Positions 33,601-46,938 of a DNA stretch of 64,000 bases are shown here, in pieces; position 1 is the stretch's first letter; each line of letters opens with the position of its first letter. Both the position numbers and the translations under genes were made by a program. The DNA comes from Channallabes apus. Taxonomy: Eukaryota > Chordata > Actinopteri > Siluriformes > Clariidae. Below the pieces are notes generated by a model. The model worked only from the letters and a program-made list of their open reading frames with translations, had not been told where the DNA came from and searched no databases. The DNA is taken from the NCBI GenBank assembly GCA_030522415.1, contig CM060112.1, positions 16,857,227-16,921,226 on the forward strand, written 5' to 3'.

Positions 33601-34038
33601 CTCCTCTCTAAGTCTTTTAGCCTCCACATCCAACTGAGGGTCTCTCTCATATTCCGTCACCTCTCTAGTCACCAGTTTTGGTTTAGCCCCCTTAAGTTCT
33701 GTTTCCATACTAGAAATCCTTCTGGTGAGCACCTCGAGCTCACTTTGGGTTGAAGTTCTTCGCAAGGCCTCATCGTGGATCCTTTTCTGAAAGTCAACTA
33801 AATCTGTCTCAAGCTTTGGATCGCGGTAGTATTGTACAACCTCCTTCTCTTCCACACGTTCGACTCCTTTTCTGCTCTTGAGCGACATCATTCTATCTTT
33901 AAACATTCTAAGCTCGGATTCAACAGTGGTACGTCGGCTAATTTCGTCGTCAAGTTTCTTTTGTAAGTCATCAAACTCTACCATACTTTTTTGTTGTAGT
34001 TGCTGCTGCTGCAGTATGACGACTGCTTTCTCCTCCTT
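30637..34038 (-). CDS. evpl: evpl terminal exon: rod, linker and plakin-repeat domain
   Basis: One 3,402-nt exon starts at acceptor TTCTGTAG|AAGGAG in phase 0 and encodes 1,133 residues plus stop. The rod is heptad-rich and carries a recurring motif of the form '(K)EVV(R)-x-E(K/R)DP' about every 110 residues (for example KEVVRVEKDP), as in other plakin rods. The linker contains DPETGKDMSPYDAY, LECDWEEITTVGPDGE and ISEFALLVAGEKK. The plakin repeats contain RLLEAQAATGGIVD and LLNAQKAFTGIEDPVT. The tail TGLLLLPAASTE ends in SHRYSNYS. A single large last exon is the usual plakin arrangement. Confidence 0.97.
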   Translation of the reverse strand, partial: KEEKAVVILQQQQLQQKSMVEFDDLQKKLDDEISRRTTVESELRMFKDRMMSLKSRKGVERVEEKEVVQYYRDPKLETDLVDFQKRIHDEALRRTSTQSELEVLTRRISSMETELKGAKPKLVTREVTEYERDPQLDVEAKRLREEINRMMDEVQVKHSEGGQLKTEMILLEQKRPTIKERVVQKEVVRVEKDPEMLKAVMSFKMDIEDEGERARSLNNQIVQTKSQITTLERLIPTLEPKYITKEVKTIEKDPALISEATRLRSSIDEERHQNKLLLNEMSDYQARYVQIDQLKQKIDVKEIVNEIYRISPETEAEIVRLRRELQDASRQSSEYERKVNLVSVDLESIRSQKPTIEYKEVVQEVVKEERSPENVREIQKLSDQVYSLQRTYSSLEDDLTRLRRERDDLRAEKTKVETRVVTKEVVKHINDPLLEKEADRLRKEVRDEAQTRRTIEEMVFDLQNKYILLERQRPEEKLVVQEVLRLEKDPRQRIELERLGRTLDDEVNNRRKADQEVQRLRGLIEDRERTIKESDERQKKIQVETELSQIKYRINELENAPPPVQENIVMEEVLKVEREPKLEKMIGGLRTDFDQESNDVTRLERDIRNLKIQIDILQKEKSFEKTVYKEVVRVEKDPAVETQLSRLREQVLQQRNARLDVEDEIRRLKDKQERLHSRRTTTSQEETNLVYNRDSLLKEKQDLLRQMKTLEGDQKEISISYQQQSRLMSERSQMNRQKSIKMESDAQRLEREILDEKDRIYKRESTIAELRNSLKKEENVSETRTQEKNVSTRISILDPETGKDMSPYDAYIQGLIDRTQYMNLQELECDWEEITTVGPDGETSVLQDRKSGKQYSIKNALRDGKLTQYQLQQYKDGKIPISEFALLVAGEKKKPSTITSVTSQRTSQKPPSYTKTVINSNDEQLPICGIYDKDSDSGLSVRSALARKMIDQTTAQRLLEAQAATGGIVDVNNRERYSAHKAADRSLIEATQLQRLLNAQKAFTGIEDPVTKERLSVGEAVQKGWMPKDTAMRYMEVQYLTGGLVNPNQAGRINITDAVKGKMIDNAMMRELRDDTNYIKDIVDPVTKQKINYKQAMALCKTDPYTGLLLLPAASTETAYIPSYKSHRYSNYS

Positions 34039-37000
34039 CTACAGAATGAAAACAAGAGAAAACATCCAACCATTATTATTTTATGATAATGGCCCAAATG
34101 TATGTATGTATTTATGCCTATACACTGTTTTGCAAATTCACTTGACAATGCTGTTCTTGCAAGAACTATTTAGAAACTAACAGAAAATTCACAGATAAAC
34201 TTTTTGACTGGTGCATCCAAACAGGGTTATATATATACACAGGTTCATCTCAATAAATTAGAATATCATCGAAAAGTTTATTTATTTCCATAATTCAATT
34301 CAAAAAGTGAAACTCATGTATTATATACAGTAGATTCACTACACACAGACTGATATATTTCTTTTCATTTTGATGATTATGGCTTACAGCTAATGAAAAT
34401 TTGAATATTGTAAAAAAAAATTTTTAATAAATAAATCTCTCTAATCAGCTAATTAACTCAAAACACCTGCAAAGGATTCCTGAGCCTTTAAATGGATTGC
34501 GAAACTACGCCCATTCAAGAACTTGGAGGAGATTCAACAGGAGTGGACAGCAGCTCGAGTCTGTGCTTCAAGAGCCACCACACAGACGTATCCAAGACAC
34601 GGGCTACAGCTGTCGCATTCCTTGCGTCAAGCCACTCTTGAACCAGAAACGACGTCAGAGGTGACTTACCTGGGCTAAGGACAAAAAGGATTGGACTGTC
34701 GCTCAGTGGGCCAAAGTCTTCTTTTCAGATGAAAGTAAGAGAGGAGATGCGCAGAATACAAGTTGCTTGAACTCCAGTGTAAAGTTACGGTAGTAAGTGG
34801 TGGTTTGGGGAGCCCAGTCATCTGCTGGTGTTGGTCCATTGTGTTTTATCAGGTGCAAGGTCAGCGCAGCGGTCTACCAGGAAGTTTTTTTTTTTTCCCA
34901 GCAGGACTTGGCACCTGCCCACACCGCCAAAAGTATTAATACCTGGTAGTACCATGGTATCCCTGTGCTTGATGGACCAGCAAACTCACCCGACCTACAC
35001 CCCATAGAGAATCTGTGGGTTTAGATTGATGATGAAGAAAGATGCGAGACACCAGACCCAACAACGTAGAAGAGCTGAAGGCTGCTATCAGAGCAACCTG
35101 GGCTTCTATAAGATGTCAGCAGTGCCACAGACTGATCGCTTCCATGCCATACCGCATTGCTGCAGTAATTCATGCAAAGGGAACCCAAATACTGAGTGCT
35201 GTACATGTTTATACTTTTCAGTAGTCCAACATTTCTGTGGTCAAAATCTTTTTTTTTTTTTTTTTTTTCTGAGATCCTGAATTTTGGGTTTTCATTAGCT
35301 GTAAGCCATAATCATCAAAATTAAAGGAAATAAACACTTGAAATAAATCTGTATAATATCAAAGAGTTTCACTTTTGGAAATTAATTAACTTTTTGATGA
35401 TATTCTAATATATATATATTTGTCTTTTTCAACTGTAGTAACATGAATTCAATGGTTTTCATCGTGGAACAGAAAATTTGTTGAGACATCAATTAGAAAA
35501 AAAAATGGCCTGCAGTTTTGAGACTAAACACCACATACGGTACCAAATACACAAATCTCCTGTGATAATTACAAATATAGCCTTAATAAAATTCTGTTTT
35601 TTTGTTGTTGTTTTTTTTTTACTGAACATTGCCATAAAATCAGATAGGCACACATCATAAGTAACATTTACAGCATCTAGAACAGAAGAGATATTTAATA
35701 AGCTGGATTTATACCTTTGTAAGGAGGTTCTTGGCTAAGTCCATCTGATTGAGCACCTGGTCATTTGCAGCTGATGTGTTAGCAAAACGGTTCACCAAAG
35801 CTTTTTCCTATAGCACATAAAAAAAGTAACTCAATGAACAGAAAGGGAATTCGGTTTGATTAGGCATCGTGACATTACACTTTGAGTTACACTCACCTGT
35901 TTTGCCACAGATTCTGCCAGAGTCGGAGAGGACACCCTTCTATCTCCTACATCAGTGTTTTTCAAAGTAGCCCTGTATTTATCAGAGCTCATGTCGTATT
36001 CCTGTACAGAACAGGAGAAATGACGTAGGCTTCAATTTGCGTTGTGTTGGTTTAGATGGTAAATGTGCATTAAACCTGAATGTTAAGCTTACAGTAAGGA
36101 TATCTTGCAGATCCTGAGAGAGATCCACCATCCTGTCCACTTCATAACCTTTCCTTTTAATGTCCTCAACAACTCTCTGTGGAAAACAAAACATAATATG
36201 TTTCAGGATTTATTTATTTATTTATTTATTATCATGGTGGATTTAATCTATTCATAAGCTCCAATTTGGGAAGATAAAATATGGTTGAATTGATCATCAT
36301 GTATCCACTGACCTCCTGAGAAATCTGCTTCGTGTTGACTGTGGCTAAATCGTCCGAGGGTCTGATCTTGTTGTTGGGTAAATTGTCCAGGAACGTGCCG
36401 AGTGATTCAGTAGCGCTCTGGAAGTCATTATTCTTGGTGCTAGCTCCTTGCAAAAGGCTCTCCCTATGTGTAATTGTCAAACAGGTTTAATTCCAATAAT
36501 AATCTCATTCTCACAAAACGGTGGTTCACTTGGTGAGTGGCGAGTTGCGATTTGTTTGGTACATCATACCTGTCGGTTAGCTGGTTGTTTAGGTTGGCGT
36601 AGCGGTTCTGCAGGCTTTTAACCTGAGCCTCCTGCCTGCGGATGTCAGGGCAGTACTCCTGATAGCCCTGCTGAAGGGAACTACACAGTTTCTCTGTTGT
36701 CTCCAGGTCCCTGTTCAGCTTCTGCATCTCAGGCTGAGCCGCAACCACGTCTTTCTTCAGAGTCTAAAGAAGGTGACAAATAGTTAAGGAAACAAATAAT
36801 GACAACCAGATGTGTCAAGTAACGAAGTACAAATACTTCGTTACCGTACTTAAGTAGAAATTTTGGGTAGCTATACTTTACTGGAGTAATTATTTTTCAG
36901 CCGACTTTTTACTTCGACTCCTTACATTTTCACGCAATTATCTGTACTTCTACTCCTTACATAATCACGCAATTATCTGTACTTCTACTCCTTACATTGT

Positions 37001-37111
37001 AAAAATAGCCTCGTTACTCCTATTTTATTTCAGCTTGTCATTTAAATTTTTCGTTTTTAAATCGCGCCATCCGGATGGAACAAATTCGATTGTGGTTGGA
37101 TGAGAAGTATA

Positions 37112-37172
<61 letters not shown>

Positions 37173-40100
37173 TTTTATTTTTTATTTTTATTTTATTTTT
37201 TTTATTTATTGGATTAATCATTCTGACAGCACTAATGTTTATTGTAGACAACCATACAAGGGTAATTGTTACTAAGCCTGTCCTGGGTGCACTAATTTTC
37301 TTGTATGTTGCCCTCACAGATTCCTGCAGCTAAGCTTGGATGTACATTTACATTCCAATAAAGGTTACTGATGACATGCCTCTGAAGTTGGACTTTTTGC
37401 ACCATTAAAATACTTCTAGGCAACTAGTTATCATATCTTCTTCTCTGTAAAACATGTTAATGCTCAGTAGTACACATATATTAATGTATTCTTTAATGTA
37501 TTTGCATTGTACTAAAAATGCATTCTTTTTCAATTGCCATATACAGTATCCCAAATCACTATGGCCGTTAAAAAATACAACAAAAAAAACAACAACACAT
37601 TTTTCTTTTCTTTTTTTTTAATGAGGTGTTCGTGTACAGTAGTGTACAGGCCCATGGCACAGCCTAAGCTTTTATCCTTAATGCTTTTTTCCCCCCTTAC
37701 ATTACTTTTACTTTTATACTTTAAGTAGTTTTGAATCCAGTACTTTTACACTTTTACTTGAGTAAAAAGCTTGAGTTGATACTTCAACTTCTACAGAAGT
37801 CTTTTTAAACCCTAGTATCTATACTTCTACTCAAGTAATGAATGTGAATACTTTTGACACCACTAATGACAACTAGCAAGGGCTTCAAGGTGTATCATGT
37901 CAATTCAAGTCTAATGTGTGCAGGTTTTTGCACCATAATACGTCGAAAGACTGCATGGGAAATGATCAAATCCCTTGCTTACTTGCACATCCTGGATGCG
38001 GTTCTGGAGGGAGTTGGGAAAATCTAAAACAGGACCATCTTTACTCAGCTGCCTCTCGAAACCAGAAACCATCCCATCCACTTTTCTTATTTGGTTCTCC
38101 AAGTTTAGGGATGCATTAGCTCTGAAAAAAAAAAAAAACATGAATTAAAGGTATGATATTTTAATAAGCAACGGAATGACATAGGACATTATCATAGGAA
38201 TGACATGACTTTATCAAACTACTAAACCACAAACGATTTGGTTAAAAAAATTTTGATCCATAAGCTACTGTAGGCTTTTATGAGCTAGGCTTTTGGCGTA
38301 CTTCTTGGTGTAGAGATCATTAAGACCAGCCAGGCTGTCTTGTTTGTTTTTGGTCTGGTTCAGTCTCTCAGGTAGACTGGAAGACACTGGGTTCTTGCTA
38401 TCCAGAGATACGAGTGGCTCAATCTCCTTCTGCACAGCTGCCTTTTGCTGATCAAGCTGCCGTAGAACTGCTGCAGCTTTCTGTGGGAACATGATTTAAA
38501 ATGGATACAAAACTGAAATACGTCCTCTTTAACATAACTTTTGTGTGACCAGGGGTGTCGTATCATTTGTGACCTCATAAGAACCAGCTTCCCATCGAGC
38601 TACAAAAAAATCAAATATCTCATGGATGATCAACTACGTTTGGATTAAAGGGTGCATTCTGGTCCTTTAACTTTGATTGATTGAAAAATAATAGCCTAGA
38701 TGCTTATGTGTGCATGGTCAAGGCTTATATTATTGTTAATTATACATATATATATATATACAGTATGCAGTGGCTTAGGAAAACCCTTCATGTTGTGGAA
38801 TTCCTAAATATTTGACTATTTATTGCACAACAACTCAATCAAATCAAATCGAGGCATTCACTGTACGAGGAAATGACACTCGGCTAACAAGGTCGTTTTT
38901 TGCAACATTTTGGTGAAATATACTAATGAGGTAACAAAGGTGTCATAAATTTGCGGACACCAAACCATCACACCCATTCGTCCTTTTTTAACATCCTATA
39001 TCGCATAGATTTAGTTCCCGTTGCTGATCTAGTAACCTCCAATCTTCTGCGAAGTCTTTCCAATACATTTTGGAGGTCATTGTTTCATCTGAAGAAGACC
39101 CACATATGGCTGTGATAGTCAGGCGTCCACAACCTTTCGCATTTGTAATAGGTTGAAAAACCTGAATGTGGGACGAAAGTCTGTTTTTTTTTTTTTTTAT
39201 TATTATTATTTTGGATTTTTTCCTCAATTTTCTCCCTAATTTAGTCGTGTCCAATTCCTTCCTCCCAGTCACTAGGGGGCGCCCACATTAAGGCTACTAC
39301 TACCACTCAGCCGGGAGGGCCGGAGACTATCACGTGTTTCCTCCGAACCATGTGACGCCAGCCGACCGCATCTTTTTTCGAACTGCTCGCTCACGCACCG
39401 TCGTTGTGGGCGGCGTAACACACTCGGAGGACAGCGCTATCCACTCCCTCTGCGTGTGCGAGCTCAGACGCCCCTGATGGGCTGTAGAGCTGTGATTAAT
39501 GTGGGAGCACAAAGTACCCCTGATCCCTCCCCTCTGAAAGAGCTCGGCCAATCAGCTCTCTCTAGACCTCCGGCTGTGTCTGTTTTGTTTTTTAATCCTA
39601 AGTCTATCTTCCTACCTCTTGTTCCTTCAGACGGCCAGTAAGATCTCCAGCAGGGTTATTGTTGTCCAGTGGGGCTCTCATTCGGTTCTTCATGTTCAGT
39701 TCTGCCAGGGCCAGGTCACTGTCCAACTGATTCAGACGTCCAGTGAGTTCTGTAGCTCTAGGGCCTTCAGCAGCACTAGATACGAAGCCTGGAGCACAAA
39801 CACACATTAAAGGTCGGTGTGTGTGTGTGTGTGTGTGTCTACCACGTGTGTGTTTGTTCTTTGTGTATGTGACTGTGTGTAAGCATATGTGTAGTGTGTG
39901 TTATTCACCTGATTGCACTGGTCTTATAGATTCAGGTCCCTGAGTCTTCAGTGAGGCTCGCGTGGCTGTACGCCTTTTCTTCAGGTCATCCAGCTCTTTG
40001 CCCAACCTACACACACACACAGGCAAATTTGACCACTGTATTCTCCTTACCTGAATCACTTTTATTGTATTTTATATATTTTCTTGATTTCATAATCTTT

Positions 40101-41047
40101 GTGTATTTTTATATGTTATGAATATTTATCAGTATTAAAATAATACATTCTTGATGTTTCACGTTGTAATGGTGCCAAATTGCTGCCATGACAAATCTGC
40201 TCACTTTGAAAGCTGTCACACAATCGCAGATGGCTTAATTGTTCAAAATCAGACTTACAGATCGACTTTGTTAACGGCCTCTGCGTCAGGTGGAGGAATC
40301 AGGAAGCACACACCAGGAAAGGAGTTGACGGAGCCGTCGGGTGAATGCACGTCCCATTTTGCGATGTTGCTGTTGGACTTCAAGGTGAGCTTCTCGCCTC
40401 TGGAGACGGAGGCCTTGAAAGTAAATCAAGTTTGTGAGAATATATATAGAAAACATACATGTATGTATCTGTATGTAGGAACTGTAAATGTTGAGCTTTG
40501 GATCATCAAGGTAGCTGAAAAGGAAAGTTTAAGGGACTAAAGAAAGTTTTTTCATTTTTTCCTTTTAATGCTAAACTCGATCAGAGGGTCTCCAGTGTAA
40601 GTCTACCAAAGAAATCTATGATTAACAACGTTACATGCTTTTTGTCTATATATATATAGTAATTTATTCATTCATTCATTTTCTATACTGCTTAATCCAG
40701 GTCGCGGGGGACCTGGAGCCTATCCCAGGAGACTTCGGGCACTAGGCGGGGTACACCCTGGACAGGGTGCCAATCCATCGCAGGGCACACACACACACAC
40801 ACACTCACACACCCAATCACACACTACGGGCAATTTGGGAACACCAATTAGCCTAACCTGCATATCTTTGGACTGTGTGAGGAAACCGGAGTACCCGGAG
40901 GAAACCCACCAAGCACGGGGAGAACATGCAAACTACATGCACACAGAGACGGGAATCGAGCCTGCCCGGGGAATCGAACCCGGACCCTGGAGGTGCAAGG
41001 CGACAGTGCTAACCACTACACCACCGCGCCGCTATTTAGTAATTTAG

Positions 41048-41114
<67 letters not shown>

Positions 41115-43976
41115 TTTTTTAATTAGCAAAATTATATTTTATTTTTGTATTGGCAGAGATTTAAAAGATAGTTCAGTTTCCCCAATGTGACCTCACATAA
41201 GCAGAGCCCCTCCCTTGGCTTGTTGTTCAGTTCTGCTGTTTTCTAGCAGGACAGGGCTTGGAAGTAGTTCATTACATCGACTACCTCTATAGTGCGTTTG
41301 TACTGTAGTAGGAGTTAAACAGAGAGAGTTTGATAAATGAACACTTGTTATATCTGAGTGATATTTCAGCTGGAGCAATAACAGACACATTTTCTTGTTC
41401 AAGAAATAGCAAAATATGGGACCTTTAATTTTGACCTAACCGACTATATTTCAACATTTATAAAAAGAAAACTGCACAGGGTCTAGAAGTCTAATTGAAA
41501 TTTGTTCCTAGTAGCGGTTACCTTCACCGCATGCTGACTTTATCTAGGTGAACTATGACCTACGAATAAGCCAATAGAAAAACAACAGTTTTTGTTGGTG
41601 TAAAAGTGTGTTAAATGAAATCACCGTGGGTGTGTTCCAGTCACACAGAGACTCGACGGTGATGGGTCGGTTCGGGGTTGTGCGGCGGAGTTTGAGAGGA
41701 GCGATGGTGGTGCTGCGCTTCCTTAGATCTGATAAGAGTGTCTCACAGCGCTGGAGGGGCCTTTCCTCTGTCTGAGAGATAGATAGAGAGAGAGAGAGTG
41801 AGAGAGATGAGGGATTGAGGGTGAAAGAAAAGTAATGATTAAAACACATCCTAGCGCATTATTCAATACATAGTGATATTGATGTTATAGGCTCGTACCT
41901 CTAGCTGGATTTGAGTCTCAGTGTTGGACTTTTTCGAGAGGGATTTGGGGTCCAATGTGGAACTGAGGCCTGATAACGACTCCGACAACGTCTCGGAATC
42001 CAGTTGGTACTGTGCACAGAGAAGACCATTAGAAGAAATAAATATCTATTACATGTACAGCATTTTATACCGTATTTATAACATATACAAGAACTAGGCA
42101 GCTTGACGACGAGGTGTAACATGATGTCTATTTAAAATGAATAAGATATGAAATTAGATGATCGATTCACAATATTTGGTCTTAAACAAAGTCAATTCCA
42201 CATTACTTTTGTTAATATTTCTCCATAAAGAGAATACGTTTATATCTCCTACCAATGGTCAAAAAAATTTCTGCTTCGAAATCACGTGTAATCAAGAAAA
42301 TGACACGTCTTGGCTGATATGATCATGAAAAACCCCATCAAAGAGATTCCGATATGACTTCGACTACCCCTGAAACGTCACCACGCCCTGCGCATTATAA
42401 AGCACGGCTGCCCAGATGTTCAAAGTGATTAAGGGTGAATATGATGTGCTCGACTCCTCCTCCTCCTGTATCGCCTTACTGTACCTTTTTGTATTCCTCC
42501 ACATTGTCCAGGTGTGTTTCTTGGCAGATGCAGAGGTTCAGAAATCTCTGCCACTCGTTCCTCAGGTTGTCTCTGTGGTCCTGAAACATGAAACAGTTTG
42601 CACATGCTGAAATCGAAGCCGATGCTGACAGTACTGGTAATAAGTGACTACTGGTGTCACTGGTCACACACACACACGTGTTTCAGTATCACCCAGCAGC
42701 AATACACTATAAATCTCCTACACAAACCAAGTAAAGAATGCAAATATATATATTCATGGATAAGTTTTATACACTGCCTGGTTAAAAAAAAATAATACAC
42801 ACACACGATGTCATGAGAGCTTACAGGATTGGGACTAAACAGCTGTGTGGCCATAAGAAAACCACTTGTCAGTAAGAAAAATTAAGAAAAATTGTCAGGG
42901 ATTATCTTCTCTCACCTGGATGGTGCTTGATGCAGGATGTTTCATCTCCAGGAGACGATCTCCATCATCCTGCAATTTGTTCACCTCACTCTCATGAGAC
43001 AGCAAGCTGTTGTTTTTAAAGTTCTGCAACAAAGCAAAGAGCAGAAAATACTCAGGATTCTTCAACGTTTGCTTTTGAAGGCAAGGTATAGACAGATATA
43101 TACAGTAGATAGAGGGATGGATGGATGGATGGATGGACGGATGTACAGATCCTCACCTCGTAGCGGCGCCGGACGTCCGGTGGATCCACCATGCGGTCAC
43201 TCCAGTCCTGTTGGAGGATCTTCCCCTGTTCGTCTCTTAGGTAGCCGACCTCTTTATTGCAGCTCTGCATGTAGTCGTACAGGCTGTTCAAGTAGTGTTG
43301 GCGCCATTTCGAGTTGTCCTGGATGACGTCAAAACAAAACATACATGTGGACAGACTTAGTTAGTTCATCTGTTTTGATTAACAGTTTGATATCACATTA
43401 TTTAATTGTTCAGCAAAAAAGTGTGATTTGAAACACATGTATAAAGGTATATACATACACCATTATATATAAATAAACCATTGTACAATTTATTATTATG
43501 ATGTTTCTTACCAAGAGATTGGCATACTGCCTCTTGAGTGCAGCATATTCCTCCTAACAGAATAAAACCATGATGTCAGTATTAATATACTCCAAATATA
43601 TTGTTCTTCTAAAATGGATTAACACAAAGCGTGAACTTTAAGGAAACATGTGCTGCATGGCGTGAGTGACCGGATCCCTGCTGACCTTTGAGCTGGAGCT
43701 GTCTGGGCTGAGCTGTGTGCTGTAGGCTTCGATCTCCTTGTGTAGTATATTGTGGGCTGCGATCTGTTTCTCCAGTTCAGCCATGGTCGGCCCATACGCC
43801 TCTGAATTGACCTCAGTCTGCAACACGCACATAAACACGCTCATCACTCGAACCCCTTGTTTAAAGCTAAACACAGTTCTTCAAATCTGGTATAAATGCA
43901 ACACTATGAATATGTAGTCATATGGATGGAGGTCACATGCTAATGACCCCTTATTAGTTTTTCCATTTTGTAGAAA

Positions 43977-44047
<71 letters not shown>

Positions 44048-44569
44048 TTTTTATCAGATTTTACAATAAACTCTATCTTGATAATTAGCAGACAGTATCT
44101 GATCGATGTCTTACAGGCTCCTAAGGTGTGATGTGAACACTGTGATAAAGCCATACACTAATATCGAACAAAAGTGTCTTATTATTTACAAATGTGATTG
44201 ACAAATACTGATTGATTCCTTTTATTTTATACTATGTTTGTCTTGTTGATCTTAATTGTCTTCAATTAGATTTTTTATTGTTTTTGTTCATAATTTTATA
44301 ATTGCTGTTTTTATTATTATTTTTCTTTTTATGCTTAATGCAAAGTGTCCTTAGGTGCTTGAAAGGCACATATAAATAAATTTATTATTTCATGTATTAT
44401 TATTTTTATCATCATCATCATCATCATCATTATTATTATTATTGTAGTTGTTTCTGTCCTTTTCCCCCTTATTATTATTATTATTATTATCATCATCATC
44501 ATTATTATTATTATTATTGTAGTTCTGTCCTTCTTCCCCTTATTATCATCATCATCATCATCATCATCA

Positions 44570-44613
<44 letters not shown>

Positions 44614-44707
44614 GTAGTTCTGTCCTTCTTCCCCTTATTATTATTATTATTATCATCATCATCATCATCATTATTATTATTATTGTAGTTCTGTCCTTCT
44701 TCCCCTT

Positions 44708-44742
<35 letters not shown>

Positions 44743-45066
44743 TATCATCATCATCATCATTATTATTGTAGTTGTTTCTGTCCTTCTTCCCCTTATTATT
44801 ATTATCATCATCATCATTATTATTATTATTATTATTGTAGTTCTGTCCTTCTTCCCCTTATTATTATTATCATCATCATCATCATCATCATTATTACTAT
44901 TGTAGTTGTTTCTGGCCATTTTCCCCTTATAATTATTATTATTATTATTATCATCATCATCATCATCATCATCATTATTATTGTAGTTCTGTCCTTCTTC
45001 CCCTTATTATCATCATCATCATCATCATTATTATTATTATTGTAGTTGTTTCTGTCCATTTTCCCC

Positions 45067-45101
<35 letters not shown>

Positions 45102-46864
45102 AGTATGACTTTCCGTATAAGGTATGAGATAAATAATTTGGGATGTAATGTTCACAGAAAATAACCTCCGTTTTGAATTAGGCCACTTTCCTTTTCTTTT
45201 CTTTTTTTGATGTTTGTAGATAATAATCATAATGTACATTCCTCGGTCTTTCACTCTGATGCTGTGAGTGTGAACATGAAGAACGAGTGCTTTTCACTTT
45301 TGCTGCTTACCTGTTTCTGGATAAACACCTGGACCCAGTTGATGCGCGGCTGCAGGCCGACCTCGTTCAACTGCTTGTAGAGGTCACGGTAAAACACGCA
45401 GTCCTTCAGCCAGCGCTCATGAAGCCGAATCACACTGACACACAAATACACAACAGCTTCAGCATCACAACCTCATGCCATGCAAATCAAAGCTGATACA
45501 CATATTTGACACAGTGACACTATGCTGCCCCTGTGTTTTTATTTATAGGCAAAACCTGCTGGATATATTGAGACATGCGATGCGCCATCTAGTGGCCATT
45601 AAATGTTAAAAGAAAAACTGAACATTTTTTTAGATGAATATAAATTCTGTATGCTTGTTTGCATAGAGCTGAGCTGAGTTTTATTATTGCTACTACAATT
45701 ATGTATATTACATCTGATAGCTACTGCAGGGATAATCTGTAGGCCGCATTGCTATTTATAGGATTTCATAAAGCAATAAATGATACATTAATTGTTTGCT
45801 AAACAAAAATATTTGTGTTCTATAAAAAATAAAAATGTAAATATTATAAATATTCTCATATACTTTGAAGAAAAAAAGTATAGATGTTCTTTAAAATTAA
45901 GTAAAGCCATTTATTTAAAAAAAAAACATTTTACTTTAAACAGGTAAATGTTTCATTATGAATTATTAGAATTTGTAAGGCAACTTCAAGGCTGATGAAT
46001 TTCTTTCAACATTTGCAAAAAAAATTTTTAATCAGGAACTTTAGGAGGCGGTTTAAAGGGTTTGTTGTGTTTTATACACTCACTCTTTCTCGATCTCTCC
46101 TGTTTGTGGGTGTTTCATTTTCTTGGCTTTGTCCAAATCCAGGAAGAGATCCTTGAGCAGTCCTTCGGCCTCGGACAGACACTCGGAATTCTCCTTTTGG
46201 TGTCTAAGCGGAAGGTTTTTCTTGTCATTTTCTGCATCCTGAAAGTCAGAAAATAGGGGATAATTATCAGTCTTTGTAAACAGCACTAGCTCACTACAGT
46301 ATGTCCTCATAAGAAACAGATGATGAGAAAGTACGAGGTACGAGAGCGGGATAAGGCGAGACAGAGACACTCACAACCACCAGCAGTTCCTCAGCCCTGA
46401 GTACATCTTTTTCCACCGTGTCAGCATTCTGCTGCATGCGAGCAATCAGCAAGGCCAGGTCATTCACCTGAGACCTGTATGAAGCAGGGGGTCAAAGGTC
46501 ATGATTAGAGTTCAGTTCATCCCTTAGTAATCCATCAGCTTACACATAGTAACCTTGCGAAACATGGCCCGGTGTCGGATTTAAGCAGGCGAAGAAGTGA
46601 AAAGAAAGAATGTTGATGTCATACTGTACAATCTAACTGCAGACTTGTACTGGTGTCACTTCAGGGAAACAGAACGTGCTGGTATTTGGGTCGAAATAGG
46701 CAGAGATGACACAACTGTACTGGGGTTTTTTCCTCCAGCGGATATCATGTGTAAAGGCATAATGCCTCAATGTGTGTGCAGAACAAGAGGACACACAGGT
46801 CCTGATTGTTCATGGTCCAGTAGTGAGGAAGTGACAAAAGCACCGTGGGCACGGGTGCAAGGGA

Positions 46865-46896
<32 letters not shown>

Positions 46897-46904
46897 TTTA
46901 TATA

Positions 46905-46938
<34 letters not shown>

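Noticed and set aside
44395..44800. Possible CRISPR-like array of regularly spaced motifs
   Set aside because: Eukaryotic DNA; spacers are trinucleotide runs, not unique sequences.
44392..45254. Long frames with Asn/Asp/Met or Ile runs
   Set aside because: Products of the (TTA)/(TCA) minisatellite.
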